DNA of 64,000 nt from Liopterus haemorrhoidalis (Eukaryota; Arthropoda; Insecta; Coleoptera; Dytiscidae). Numbering within the stretch: position 1 is the first letter of the stretch; each line of letters begins with the position of its first letter. The notes under the pieces are model-generated. The model was given only the letters and a program-made list of their open reading frames with translations. It was not told the DNA's origin and made no database searches. Positions 1-11,478 of the stretch are shown here, one piece after another. The stretch spans positions 47,672,739-47,736,738 of the forward strand of contig OZ020613.1 in the NCBI GenBank assembly GCA_963971575.1, read 5' to 3'. The translations under genes were made by a program, and so were the position numbers.

Positions 1-850
1 TTTGTGGTAACTAGTGAATATTTCCATTTATTAAATATTAAAGGCTCTTTTTTTATGCCATGGATCTTGAACTATATGCAACAAAGGATGGCTGGTAAAT
101 AATATTTATTTATTTAGTACTTAATTGATAAATTACCTTACAATAATTAAAAATGTATTAGATTATATATAAATATTTGTTAATGTATGTGAACATGTGA
201 AAAGAAATTGCCATGTGTTCGACAACTCATATTTTATTTCCTGTCCGTTATAACGGACACTATGCATAATGATCAAAATACGAAAATAAATTTGTATTTT
301 TTTTTATACTGTACCTACCTTCTTTTATACCACCTTTTATACTGTACCTACCTCCATGAGTTCTTAGATATTGTTGAAAATGAAAAATATCTAAATGATA
401 ATTTTGATGAAGAACGTGTGGGTCACGTAAATCATTTGCCACGTGGATTATTACAAGACTGTTAAGTTAGATCAAAATATAATGATAATGATTTTGATGA
501 AGAATGCCTAATACACTTTATCCGTTTCCAACCAGCACTGCTACGCAGAGTATAAATGGGGCGAGACGGAGCAAGAATCATATTTGGTCTGAGAATGTAC
601 CAACTTATTAATTTATCGCTAATAAAGAACAACTTTCAATACAGTGGAAAGGGAATAAGGTTGTTCCTTTTGTTTTAAATTTTGAAGAATTATCTCTCGT
701 CACGCTATTCGCTGGGACAGAATTTCGAAGAGTAAAAAAACCGTATCTCATCCCAAAATAATATCTAATTATAATAAAAATATGGGTGTCGTAAAAAAGA
801 TAGATTCATTTGTGGTGGCGTAGGCAAGATAGATTAATTTAAAAATGTTT
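1..850. other. No gene recognised; AT-rich flank
   Basis: No coding region here is convincing. The 85-codon frame ending at 465 is low-complexity at its start, and its acidic tail (around 394-413) is partly repeated at 481-502, which suggests a decayed repeat. A TATA-like stretch at 551-556 followed by an AATAAA at 621-626 could belong to an LTR, but no second copy or terminal TG..CA pair was found. Confidence 0.4.
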
Positions 851-854
851 CGTC

Positions 855-1345
855 AAATACCTCAACTATTACCTCGGGCGTACCACAAGGGTCCATCCTC
901 GGCCCTCTCCTGTTTTTGATTTGTCAATGACATCCCTTCGTATATTGGTGGAACTAGTATTTTATACGCCGATGACACAACATTAATTGCAAGATCGTCA
1001 GCACTTGTTGATGTTGTCAGTAATCGCAATGCAGAGAGCTAAGTACTGGTTCGACACCAATCGACTCCCTAAACCTCAACAAGACCCAACAAAGTCTTTT
1101 AACGCTAAAATCAAAACATTTTGATAGCCCGCTATCTGTGAACCTACTGGGGGTACTAATTGATCCCAAACTTATTTGGGATCAGCATGTTGGTGCACTT
1201 GCAAACAAATTGTGTTCTGTAATATATTTGCTAAGAAACCTGGCATCCATTGTAAGTACTGACGTCCTGAGAATTGCATACTATGCTTTGTTCCACTCCC
1301 AGATGACATATGGCATTACAGCATGGGGTCAGTCGGCAACAGCTT
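855..1345 (+). pseudogene. LINE reverse transcriptase fragment (Jockey-like)
   Basis: Conceptual translation gives a degenerate reverse transcriptase palm: a GVPQGSILGPLLF motif near 870-920, then a YADDTT catalytic motif near 965-985, then the post-palm NLLGVLIDPKL motif at 1138-1170 and an AYYALFHSQMTYGITAWG-like thumb segment at 1282-1330. At least two frame changes are needed to join these parts and no endonuclease or 3' tail is present. This is a dead fragment of a non-LTR retrotransposon. The motif set is that of Jockey/CR1-type LINEs; clade assignment is tentative. Confidence 0.75.
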
Positions 1346-1393
1346 ACAGATTTTTTTGGCCTTTTACCTTTGGAGGCAAACTCGGAACGTCCC

Positions 1394-1454
1394 GAGTCAC
1401 TCTGTTTAGCTTCAGACCACTCGAGGAATGCTCTAGAGTTAAACAGAGTGACTC
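1394..1454. repeat. Short inverted repeat directly after the LINE fragment
   Basis: Arms of 15 bp (1394-1408 and 1440-1454) are perfect reverse complements separated by about 31 bp, and the match continues imperfectly outward. It could be the folded end of a small inserted element. No target-site duplication was identified. Confidence 0.5.
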
Positions 1455-1655
1455 CGAGCGTGCTTCCCGAACCCACCTAAAGAGATCAGAAAGCAATGAT
1501 AAAAAGTCAAATTTTTTACTCGAAAAAAAGTTTTGAATATTTAAATTTCAAATGTTTGATACAATTTTACTTCGAATAATGAATATTCAAATATTATTGC
1601 AAATTCGAACAGTTCACATCTGATGATAATAAACCGTTGACTCTACCTAACAGAC

Positions 1656-2144
1656 CTATAGGTTAAAATTTGAAAAAAGAATGAACGTAACAAATGTAAA
1701 TAGAACATATTTTATTAATATATTATAAAATTTATTTATCGACCAAGATACAAAATGAAATATTGTTTTATTTCGGCACATCTCATAAATTACATTACGT
1801 ATCCCAACTGTTGCAAAATTGTCTAATTCTACAACAGATTTAGTATGTGTTTGTTTCTTTTTCAGGCTACTGACAGATTTACCTCTCGATTGTTGTTCAG
1901 CGATTTTATTCACTTTAGAAATGCTGACATCTAATGCAGCAGCAAATCTCTAAAAAGTTAATTAATAATTATTTGTAGAAAAATATTCAAGTGAAAAGAC
2001 CATAGATATAAATAAATTTAATATTTACCTACATCTCCACACACTTCAAATCCATTAAGGTCCAGCATTATCTCGCTCTCTTTGAAAATAATTAATAAGA
2101 GACAAAACCATCCTTTGAGCGCGGCTACTAAGAGCTTCCGGCAT
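1656..2144 (-). pseudogene. N-terminal remnant of a Sailor-like (DD82E) transposase
   Basis: Reading leftward from an ATG at 2144, the translation has the helix-turn-helix N-terminus typical of this Tc1/mariner-group family (MPEALSSRAQRM.., then an NYFQRERDNAGP segment). A frame break follows near 2085. A GT..AG intron-like gap lies at about 1952-2027, and a second coding block at 1656-1950 contains RFAAALDVSISKVNKI and VELDNFATVGIR. The latter block corresponds to the linker segment IDDFDKGVL of the element at 24120-24195. No catalytic domain follows, so this is a truncated copy. The family assignment rests on the resemblance of these two copies and on remembered family patterns. Confidence 0.55.
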
Positions 2145-2800
2145 TTTTATTACAATATTTTATTTAATGTAAAGTAAAGTTTAACCTCACTTAAATAACA
2201 AACCTTAAAAATGACTGAACAATTGAGAAGTGACATTACCGTTGGCTGTCGTGTCTAGTATTCAGCTGTCAATATGCTAACAGCGAACAGGTTAATTTAA
2301 GCACAGTACATTCTTATTTTATGAAAATGTATCTATCAAAATTCTAACAAAAAATCAACACTAGAAAATATGTAATAATTTCAAACAGTACTACAGTCTC
2401 GTAGTACAATATTTGACCACCAGACTGCGTATCCGAGCGTGTCAGTTCTCAATACAATCTAAACGTGACGACGTGTAAAAACATTACCAACATTCAATAA
2501 AGAAATGTACCAACTGATTAATGGTCTGATGTTGGTTAAATCATATTATGACATTGGTACTTAAAATAACCAAGTGTGACGTCATCTCATATTTATTGTG
2601 AATGGAGTTTACATTACAATTCTTCAAATAAATTTCACTGGATTGGCTCAAAAAGAAATATTTAGACTCCTCTTTTTTTTAATTTATCACTTTACTCATT
2701 GTTAAAAAGAAAATCGATAGAAACAAAAAGACACATTCTGAATCAGGTGTACACAAATTATAATATTTTAGTTATCGTCTTGCTGTAACTAGAGGGCTAC
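2145..2800. other. Intergenic flank of zinc-finger gene 1
   Basis: No gene is visible. The stretch 2226-2420 resembles 30641-30760 and 31315-31350 plus 31859-31915 inside the A-B intron of gene 3, so it belongs to the duplicated host block. The stretch from about 2640 is the upstream block shared by all the zinc-finger genes. Confidence 0.5.
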
Positions 2801-2819
2801 TTGGTTATTTGGGTCACGA

Positions 2820-2840
2820 ATCTGCACGGACGGCTACTTG
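2820..2840 (+). promoter_or_regulatory. Conserved upstream element of gene 1
   Basis: A GCACGGACGGCTAC core is present about 110 bp upstream of the exon A start codon. Recognisable copies sit at nearly the same distance in genes 2 to 5. Its fixed spacing inside a diverged flank suggests a promoter or 5' leader element; function is inferred only. Confidence 0.5.
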
Positions 2841-2931
2841 AATGAATTTAATAAAGTGTTTTCACAGTCAGGGTAATTTGGCTTACTGGAAATTAGGAGA
2901 AATATTGAATTATTTTATTTGAGGATAAAAT

Positions 2932-3052
2932 ATGAATGAAACCAGAAACAATGATATAATTGAACAAAGGATTGATATTAAGACAGAATATAAAGACAAT
3001 GATGAACATGATGTGAAGACTGGAATAGAGAGCATAACTGAATCGAAGAATG
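2932..3052 (+). CDS. Zinc-finger gene 1, exon A (start exon)
   Basis: This first coding exon has an ATG and 40 codons plus one base, ending at AATG|GTCAGT. The peptide is short and acidic, with IDIKTEYKD in the centre; IKTE fits the psi-K-x-E SUMO consensus. It has no ZAD, BTB or KRAB domain. The same exon, with the same length of 121 bp, recurs at 13734, 30413 and 53725 and in decayed form at 60505. The following intron is only 299 bp. The start was chosen because this ATG is conserved among all copies and the reading frame joins exon B in phase 1. Confidence 0.8.
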
Positions 3053-3351
3053 GTCAGTAATTAGCACAATTACTATAGTTCTTTGTAGTTAAAAGTAATA
3101 ACTAATCGTTTATTTTTATACTTTATTAACCAATTCTTTTTTTATATAATTTTATTACTGAATAAATTTTTAATTCAGATTTCTGACAATATTGTATTTG
3201 CTGTATATGTCTCTCATGTAAATCATTTTTAATACTGTTAATCATATTTTATTGTTAACAGTATATTTCAGTTGAATTACAGTAATATTTGTTTGCGGAC
3301 TATCTTAAATAATATTTTTTTAACTAAGTAATAAATTTTTATTTATTATAG

Positions 3352-3483
3352 GAATCAAAGATGAACTTACGGACGACATATACCGCCATAGTACCAAAAT
3401 AGAAGAGATTTATATCAAGTCAGAACCTGTGAACACCAGTGAATATGAAGATGAATTAGAGAGTGCAGCTGTAGAAAACACTG
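3352..3483 (+). CDS. Zinc-finger gene 1, exon B
   Basis: This internal exon of 132 bp lies between TTATAG| and |GTCAGT and is phase 1 on both sides. It encodes IKDEL near its start and EEIYIKSEPVNTSEYEDE in the middle. It therefore carries a second psi-K-x-E motif (IKSE) followed by an acidic patch. Paralogous exons lie at 14524, 32405, 36448, 55048 and 61688. The peptide matches no named domain that I recognise. Confidence 0.8.
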
Positions 3484-3569
3484 GTCAGTACAGCTGGTTT
3501 TATTAATTTTTAAGTCATTACTTCATCAACAATTACTCTACATTATGTATATACCCGTGCATCTATATT

Positions 3570-4110
3570 AATAAAATTGGCTACATCTGTTCTTTTATTT
3601 TTCGGCCTCATATTTGTGGTTTTACACGATTCAGATGATTATAAGACAATATCCGCAAAAAATCAATTTTTTTGTCTGTCTGTCCGAGATTCACGCCAAA
3701 ACGGCTGGATTTATTTTTACGAAATTTGGTATGATAATAGAGTAAAACCAGGATTTGAACATAGGCTATAAAACTTTTATTCTAGGGGGTTGTTTCGGGG
3801 TTAAAACTGTTTATTAAAAAACTTAAAATATCTCCTCTATTATTGACTTAACAGAAAGATATATACAACATAAATTGTTTATGGTAGTAAAACAAATCTT
3901 TTTTGTTCAATGATTTTTTTTTTTCAATTAGATGAATATTTGAAGAGTTAAGTGGGTTCCCTAAAACAAATATTTACATATATTTCCCTTATTATTGACT
4001 TAACAGCAAAATCATATATGACCAAAGTAGTGTATAATAAGAAAATAAATCTTTTATTTCTATGTATTTTTTCATTTGGACGAATATTTGGGGAGTTACG
4101 GGACATCCTA
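3570..4110. repeat. Interspersed repeat in the B-C intron of gene 1
   Basis: A core with TTATAAGACAATATCCGC and TCTGTCTGTC motifs also occurs after exon B of genes 2, 3 and 4 (about 14687-14822, 36607-36770 and 55207-55345), but there in the opposite orientation. The copy here is longer. It contains no coding capacity and is probably a non-autonomous transposon end; its class is not assigned. Confidence 0.55.
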
Positions 4111-4139
4111 AGTCAGGATAACTAAGTCCAGTTCTCTAG

Positions 4140-5035
4140 TTCTCTTGCCCTTCTTTCTCCCTCGCCTTCCTCTCTCATCAGTTCTTTTTTCTTTTCCTCC
4201 CAGACTGCCATCTATCCGCACGTCTTCGCTAAATGTTCTATGGTGTCTTCTTCCTGCTTACACATTCTATAGAGCTTGACCTCTGGCTTTGCCCAGTATC
4301 TATTGTTCCGCCCTTCATGCTCGCTATCCTCTTGAATCTACCCCCTGATTTTCTCTTTTCCTCTTCAAATATCTTGGTATTCCGATCACTCGCTTCTCTG
4401 TATATCGTTTCACACTTCGCGATTTGTCTATTCTGTACCTCTTTATCCCTCTTTCTCAATTATTCTACTATATCTGTTTATCCGTTTCTCTTTCTCTCTG
4501 CTTCTCTTATGTCCATTCCACACCTACAAAAGCACTATTCTCTTCCCTTCTGACTTTCTCCTCATATTTTACTGCCCTCGACCCAGCACCCGCTCTCAGC
4601 TTTTCCTTCTTCGTTTCTTCTCACAATATATATACAATATATCCTGGTGGCAATCTGTCTACCTTCAATATCCATCTCATGTAACCCTTTTGTACCCCTT
4701 CCATCATCTTCCATACCTTCCATCCCCAAATCTCCACTCCGTACATAAGAATACTGTACACTATTGCATCGAATATCTTCATCCTCCACTTGATATCTTT
4801 ATTAAACCTCCTCTCCCCGATCTTTCATAGCTTTCCCATAACCAGCTTTCTTTCTCCTTACTCCCCCTTTTTTGAACATCATCACCTTCGTTTTATCTCT
4901 GTTTATGTCTAAACTTCTTTCTTTTAAAAGACTTGGCCGCTCGGTCCATCATCATCTTCAGTTTTTGTTCCTTCTCCGCCATCAATGTCATATCAGCGTA
5001 CCCTAGTGTCCACGGCTTCCTCCTTCCCACTACCT
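4140..5035 (-). pseudogene. LINE reverse transcriptase C-terminal fragment
   Basis: The strand asymmetry (pyrimidine-rich on +) reflects a purine-rich coding strand on the minus side. Reading leftward from about 5035, a degraded active-site region (GYADMTLMAE, in place of a YADD box) is followed by RSLDINRDKTKV-like remnants. At 4800-4600 comes FDAIVYSILMYGVEIWG, then RWILKVDRLPPGY, all typical of the segment after the palm in non-LTR retrotransposons. Several frameshifts are needed. No ends or tail were seen. Confidence 0.7.
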
Positions 5036-5039
5036 CTCA

Positions 5040-6118
5040 TCCGAAGATTTTAAATCAATAGATTTTATTTGGTTAATAAATGCGTTGAAAGAAATGTTGA
5101 AGAAATCTAGGGTATTGTCATTATTCTTGACAGTCTATTAACGAAAGTGTTATGTTTGTGTTATTAATAATTGTAATAATATTATTTAAAGTATTTAGAA
5201 ATATGATGTTTTATAATACATTATAAGTTACAAAAACATTCTATATTTATTTCTGGCAACCATGACTACCATAGCTAACTATAATAATTCAAATATACAG
5301 CAGAAAGTATTAAATGCGATGATCTGTCAAAATATTCTTCGGTAAAATGCAGGGAACACAGCCTGTTTGCTGTCGTTAGCTGCCAATTTTTTATGCGTGT
5401 TGCCTTTATCCAGTATGATCTTTGGTCAGGGTCTTTAGGGAATCTGAATTAGAAAAATATCACTTCTCCATGACCACTATAGAATTTACCAATTCTAAAA
5501 CCAAATTTGACTACAGAAAGTTAATATTCTAACACAAGAGTTGGAATGTTATTCTAAAGCACTTATCTTCTTATGCATTTTGCGAATATTTCATTCCACC
5601 ACTTGTTATATTAAAATATATACAATGTTTACATTAAATAAATGCAACATAACTTCCTAAAAAGTACTAAAATGGTGGCCGATGTGTGGCAAATTAAATT
5701 TAAATTAAACAAATAATATTAAAAAAAAATAGGTTTAATTAATTGATTAATTTGTTATGTAATATAAATTATTAGTTAAGATAAAACGTTTTTTAAAATA
5801 ATTATATAGGGTCTGTGACTCGGTTGGAAAAGGAAGAGCCTGCGGCTTGTGCTCGGAATGTTCCACTCATCGAATTTTCCTCGCATCGAATTTTCTCATT
5901 CCAACCTTGTTACAGAATATACTATTACACCTTAATTCATCAGACAAATATTAAGTACATACGTGGAAGGTGAATTTTCCCACATTAGTTTCCACAGATA
6001 ATTGTTTTTTCAATTTAGCATCCGTTCTATTGGCCCATCCATACGTCACACAACACGGCATGATTTATATTGTTTTATGCCACTAATGTCGGGTTGCTAA
6101 CGTAGGAGTTTACTCTAG
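5040..6118. other. B-C intron of gene 1, ancestral block plus unassigned sequence
   Basis: The stretch 5055-5165 matches intron sequence at 14884-14950, 36890-36985 and 55480-55580 in genes 2 to 4, so it predates the gene duplications. The remainder to 6118 shows no ORF and no transposon I can name. Confidence 0.5.
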
Positions 6119-6182
6119 CTCAAGTTAAAATCATTTGTTTCTATATGTTGCAACATACAAAAACAAATGATTTTAACTTGAG
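6119..6182. repeat. 64-bp near-perfect palindrome
   Basis: The arms 6119-6140 and 6161-6182 are perfect 22-bp reverse complements. The 20-bp spacer itself holds the 14-bp palindrome TATGTTGCAACATA, so the strand can fold into one long hairpin. Weaker pairing continues outward by about eight bases on each side. Confidence 0.8.
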
Positions 6183-6659
6183 TTAGGGATAATTCTTACT
6201 TTAACAACCGCCCATAAGTATGTATTGAGTCCATGCTTTTTGCACTATAAACATTTATTTATAAACGTTGGAGTCCTAGCTCTTAACACTAACACTTATT
6301 AATAAATAAAACTAAATATTAAGAGTCCTATCTCAAAACACAAATAATCTTTGTCCCAGCTCTATTTCTACTATTGTTACAAAATTACGAATTCTGTCTA
6401 ACTTATTTCATAACTTTACACTACACCGATATTGTATACAACTGTTTATATACACAAATTGTAAAAAAAGAGCACTTATAACACGAAAAATTTCCCAAAT
6501 TTAACAAATAAAATACAGCTTAAAGTCAATGTTGTGGGTACGATAAAAGGCGTTTGACAGTTAACGCTGTCGTTACGTAACAACAAGGTTATAATATAAG
6601 ATTTGTTATCTCCCTATAAATTTCTTGGTAGACAGTAATAATAACTATGAAAATTTCAG

Positions 6660-6818
6660 AGAACCACCAAAGCCGGGAGACATATATCATCACATCTACT
6701 GACGACATGTACCAGTATAACTACAACACTAAAATTATCATCACTGAGGAGATTGAAGTCAAGTCTGAATGTGGAGATGATGGTGGTTATATGGAGAGTG
6801 TAGTTGGACAAGATACAG
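6660..6818 (+). CDS. Zinc-finger gene 1, exon C
   Basis: This 159-bp exon, phase 1 at both ends, lies between AATTTCAG| and |GTCAGT. It encodes QSRETYIITSTDDM, a YNYNT segment, then IEVKSECGDDGGYMES, so it holds the third psi-K-x-E motif (VKSE) with an acidic tail. The acceptor is inferred from frame: joining exon B at the CACGAG-side acceptor seen in other copies would hit a stop, whereas this acceptor keeps frame in all four genes. An in-frame ATG at 6647 just upstream could alternatively start translation here. Exon C joins exon D across a 69-nt intron. Confidence 0.7.
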
Positions 6819-6887
6819 GTCAGTCAATAATTTATTATTTTTGTATTAGTTATAAGCTTACCATATTAATTACTTATTTGTTTGCAG

Positions 6888-8242
6888 CTAGCTCAACATC
6901 TTCCAGTAATCCAGATGAGAGTGTGGTGCCGGACCAATTCAAACATAAGCATGCAATACACACAATAGAGACATGTTCTAAATGTCATTTATGTGAGAAA
7001 ACGTTTACAGATGCTCGAGATCTTGCTGCACATAAAATTGTACATATTGACGAACCATTCAAATGTGACCAGTATTATAAAGATTTTACACAGTCATCAA
7101 ATCTCATTAGTCATAAACGAATACATACTGGTGAGAAGCCATATAAATGTGAACAGTGTAACAAAGCGTTTTCACACTATAGATCTCTCACGGATCACAA
7201 ACGTATACATTCTGGAGAGAAACCATTCAAATGTGATCAGTGTGATAAAGCATTTTCAGTTACATATGGTCTTATTAGACACAAACGAATACATTCTGGG
7301 GAAAAGCCATTTAAATGTGATCAGTGTAATAAAGCATTTGCAGATTCTTCAGATTGCGCTAAACACAAACGAATACATTCTGATGATAAGCCATACGAAT
7401 GTGAACTGTGTAAGAAAACGTTTTCACACTATAGATCTCTCACCGTTCACAGTCGTATACATTCTGAGGAGAAACCATTTAAATGTGATCAATGTAATAA
7501 GGCATTTGCAGCTTCATCAGATCTCATTAAACATAGACGAACACATTCTGAAAATAAACCATTCAAATGTGATCAATGCAATAAAGCATTCACACAGTCA
7601 TCAAATCTTATTAAACACAAACGAATTCATACTGGAGAGAGACCTTTCAAATGTGATCAGTGTAGTAAAGCATTTACACAATTACCAAATCTCGTTAAAC
7701 ACAAACGAATACATTCTGGGGAGAAACCATTTAAATGTTATCAGTGTAATAAATCATTTGCAGATTCATCAGATTGCGCTAAACACAAACGAACACATTC
7801 TGAAGTGAAACCATTCAAATGCGATGAATGTAATAAAGCATTTGCAGGTTCATCAGCTCTTATTTCACACAAAATGTTACATTCTGGTGAGAGACCACAC
7901 ATATGTGATCAGTGTAACAAAAAATTTAGTGATAAGTGTAGTTTAGAGGATCACAAAAAAAATCATACTGGAGAGAAACCATTCAAATGTGATCAGTGCA
8001 ATAAAGCATTCACACAGTCATCAAATCTTATTAAACACAAACGAATTCATTCTGGAGAGAGGCCATACAAATGTGACCAGTGTGACAAAGCATTTAAACA
8101 GTCAGAATGTCTTATCATACACAAACGAATTCATTCTGGAGAGAAACCATTTAAATGTGATGAGTGTGACAAGGCATTTACACAATCAGCAAATCTTTAT
8201 ACACATAAACGAAAACATTCTGGTGAGAGACCAATCAACTAA
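6888..8242 (+). CDS. Zinc-finger gene 1, exon D: array of 15 C2H2 fingers
   Basis: This terminal exon starts at TTTGCAG|CT and ends in TAA. After a linker (SSTSSSNPDES) it encodes 15 C2H2 units of the form C-x2-C-x12-H-x3-H, joined mostly by HSGEKPFKC or HTGEKPYKC linkers typical of DNA-binding arrays. Finger 2 has lost its second cysteine (CDQY) and should not bind zinc normally. Repeated helices include TQSSNL, ADSSDC and SHYRSL. The product (588 residues with exons A to C) is expected to be a nuclear sequence-specific DNA-binding protein; its targets cannot be read from sequence. No catalytic or KRAB/ZAD domain is present. The exon is continuous in frame with exon C because the intron has no stop. 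Confidence 0.9.
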
Positions 8243-8718
8243 GATTAGTGTAATGAAACACCTCCTCAACAAATTATGAATCACTAAACTCAAACAAAGT
8301 TTAGGAAAAAATTCATACACATGGAAACAGTTTCATAAAGCATTTATCCGAGAGGTTATGAGAGGGTAGTATGTTACAAACTAATAATAATAATAAATGT
8401 GTAAATGTTTAGACATATCCATCTAAGAAAGTTGTCATCTGGTGCTTGTTTAACGAAAATTTCTGGAGCACTAGCCGTTGGCAATAGACATATTTGTTGG
8501 GTATCTATGTGCAATTCGTTAAAAAATAGGAGCCTTAAATGAAACAAATAAATGTTATATTATAGCCATAAAAATATTGTAGCATGCATGATTGACTGAA
8601 ATAAATTTTTTTCTAATATTGGATGGATTTTATCAGAAACTGTATAGTATATAGCAAAGTTACCTCATCAGTTTTAAATTCTGTAATTTAATTTTGATAT
8701 CAACGAGAAAATATTTTG
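8243..8718. other. 3' flank of zinc-finger gene 1
   Basis: No gene is present. The first part resembles the 3' flanks of genes 3 and 4 after their stop codons, and 8570-8717 resembles 17290-17450 after gene 2. AATAAA signals lie near 8546 and elsewhere. The match with gene 2 breaks off near 8718, where the Gypsy element begins. Confidence 0.55.
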
Positions 8719-8739
8719 TGTACGCTAAAAAATGGACGT

Positions 8740-11200
8740 AATACTGACCATATTACTCCCGAATGTATACAGTTTGAATATTTGTCCAACAGAAACGTCG
8801 TACGTGACCGCGCCGACCTGTTATTATTCCTTCACGCCATACATTTGTGTAGAAATCTCTAGCATAGACTATCATTTATTGAGTAAAAGCGTTTCCTAGC
8901 TCCATGTTTCCTATTGTATTGATCTTCCATGTTCGATTTCTTGTTGCCTTCTTTATTTTGATCTGGTCGTAACAAATCTAGAGTGATTCTTAATTTTCTT
9001 CCCAGAAATACCTCTGCGGGAGAGACATTATTCAATGTTGGGTTTGGAGTCGAACGATATGTAGTAAGAAAGGTTTGTAAAGCTTCCCTAATAGTTTCCT
9101 CCCCTTTTAACTTGCATAATGCACGTTTAAAATTGTCTACAAATCGTTCTGCCTGGCCGTTTGACATAGAATGAAAAATGGCAGTTCGATAATGCTTAAT
9201 ACCATTAATTTTGCAAAATTCCGACAATTTTGTTGAAGTAAATTGAGTTCCATTGTCGGATACAATAACTTCTGGTATTCCAAATTGTGCAAAAACACGT
9301 TTCAAGTGCAGAATGGTACTGGAAAATGTAATATTTTCCGTAATGATAATTTCAGGCCACTTAGATAAAGCATCAACAATAACCAAAAATAATAACTGTG
9401 GAAAGGTCCAGCATAGTCAACATGTACTCGTGACCATGGTTTGGTGGCAGTAGACCATGAAGATAATTTCGTTTTTACAAGCATTTTTGCTACAGAGGCA
9501 CAATTTGAGCAGTTATGTACTAAAGTTACAATTTCCGATTCTAAACCTGGCCAATATACAATGCTTCGTGCTATTGCCTTCATTCTGGTAATTCCAGGGT
9601 GACCCGAATGTATTTGCTGAAGAATACGTTTATGAAATATATTAGGAATACAAATTCTATCTGAAAAAATAAATACAGTTGTCTATTATAGACAATGAAT
9701 TTCGACGTTGATAATATTGAAGCAAATTTTGGTCTTGAATTTTCTGGGGCCAGCCCTTTTTTAAACAGATAAGCACTTGTTGTAGTAGGGAATCTTTCTT
9801 AGTCTCAACCTGTACCATATCTGCGGTAACAGGCAAAAGTCGAATTGAGTGATTAAACACGCAACGTACATCTTCATCAACATGAGCGGATGCAATAACA
9901 ATTTCTTCATTGGGCGTTTTGCAAGAAGAAATAAGTCTTGATAAAGCATCTGCTTGACCAAAATAAGTTGTACTTTTATACTCAATTTTGAAATTATAGC
10001 CTAACAAAGTAGTAGCCCTTCGTTGCAAACGATTTTCCGTGTAGACAGGTATACCTTTCTTAGAGCCGAATATAGAGAGTAGTAGTTTATGATCAGTTTG
10101 TAGAATGAATTTTCTACCATGGATCATACGATGGAACTTTTTACAAGCAAAAATTAGGGCAAGACCTTCTTTTTCGATTTGAGAATAGTTCTTCTCAGCT
10201 GATGTTAACGTTCTAGATGCATGGAAAACTGATTTTTCTGATCCATCTGTAAAACGATGTAAAATGACAGCTCCTATTCCATAATTTGATGCATCAGCAG
10301 CTACTATAATTTATAATTTAGGATTATAATGTGTGAGTAATAAATCTGAACTAAGAATGGATTTGGCCTTTTCGAAAGCTGATTGACAAGTATTTGTCCA
10401 AGACCAAGTAACATTTTTCTTTAATAAAGCATCAAGTGGGGCTCGTATATTATGGTAATCTCGAATAAATGAAGTATAATAATTTAGCATTCCAAGACAA
10501 GAACGTAAATTAGCTAGGTTATGTGGACGTGGCATATTTTGAATTGCGGCTATCTTGCCGGGTCTTGGCGGCGCCCGTGTTCATCAAAAATGAAACCAAG
10601 ATATTTAATAGCCGACATGAAAAACTTACATTATTCTAAACGAATATGGAAACCAAAGTTTTCGATGCGATTGAAAACTAACTTGAGGTTCTCTTTATGT
10701 TCGTGTTCATTACGCCCTACCACAATTATGCCATCCAAATAAGCTATAGAGCCTGGTAAATCATATAACATGGCGTCCATTACTTGCTAAAAAATTGCAG
10801 GCGCTGTTTTTACACCAAAAGAAAGTCTGTGATACTGAAAAACACCACGATGAGTATTAATAGTGAGCAATTGCTTTGATTTTTCATCAACTTCGATTTG
10901 TAGGTACGCATCTGACAAATCAAGAGTTGAGAATATTCTACTTTCGTTCAATGTGTTGAAAATGTCTTCTGTAAGAGGCAATGGATGTTTGTGTGATAAC
11001 AAGGTATCGTTCAGTCCTGTGGAAAAGTCAGCACAGATTCGTAGAGAACCATTGGCTTTCTTGACAACCACAATAGGAGCAGCCCATGGTGAGTAGTCCA
11101 CCGGATGAATAACTCCAGACTTTTCTAAACGGTCCAGTTCTTTGTCGACATCCGCGAGAGCTGCATATGGAACTGGACGTTTCTTACAGAATATCGGTTA
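8740..11200 (-). pseudogene. Gypsy family A pol (RT, RNase H, integrase)
   Basis: Reading leftward: RT with FSTLDLSDAYLQIEV (about 10890) and an active-site box that reads YLDG instead of YLDD (about 10730-10745). The RT connection follows at 10311-10535, RNase H at 9657-10127 (tail with QADALSRL), integrase N-terminal HHCC region near 9580, and catalytic core with SDNGTQF and HSMSNGQAERF (8859-9386). The C-terminal integrase tail runs on in another frame to about 8740. Frame changes separate almost every block, and the second catalytic aspartate of RT is missing, so the copy is dead. Confidence 0.85.
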
Positions 11201-11478
11201 AGCTGCAGGATCTAAAACTAAAGAAGCCTGTTTATTTAAACAGTGACCTAAACCAGATGAAAAACATTTAGGAATTGTTGTTGTAACAATTTAAAAAAAA
11301 AATCATGTGAAGACACCTCAGTGACAGCTTTAGTTGCTGCCATAAGTTTGTTTGAATGTTGAATCGAATTACATACTTGACTAAATGGAACATCCCAAAG
11401 ATTCAGTTTACCTATCCAATCTATACCTATAATATTTAGATTTGGTTGTCCCGTTAAGAAATAAGTACCAACAGATTC

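Noticed and set aside
4233..4684. Open frames on the + strand in a pyrimidine-rich stretch (serine, phenylalanine and leucine-rich, membrane-like)
   Set aside because: They are the antisense of a purine-rich LINE coding strand, where RT motifs are readable on the minus strand.
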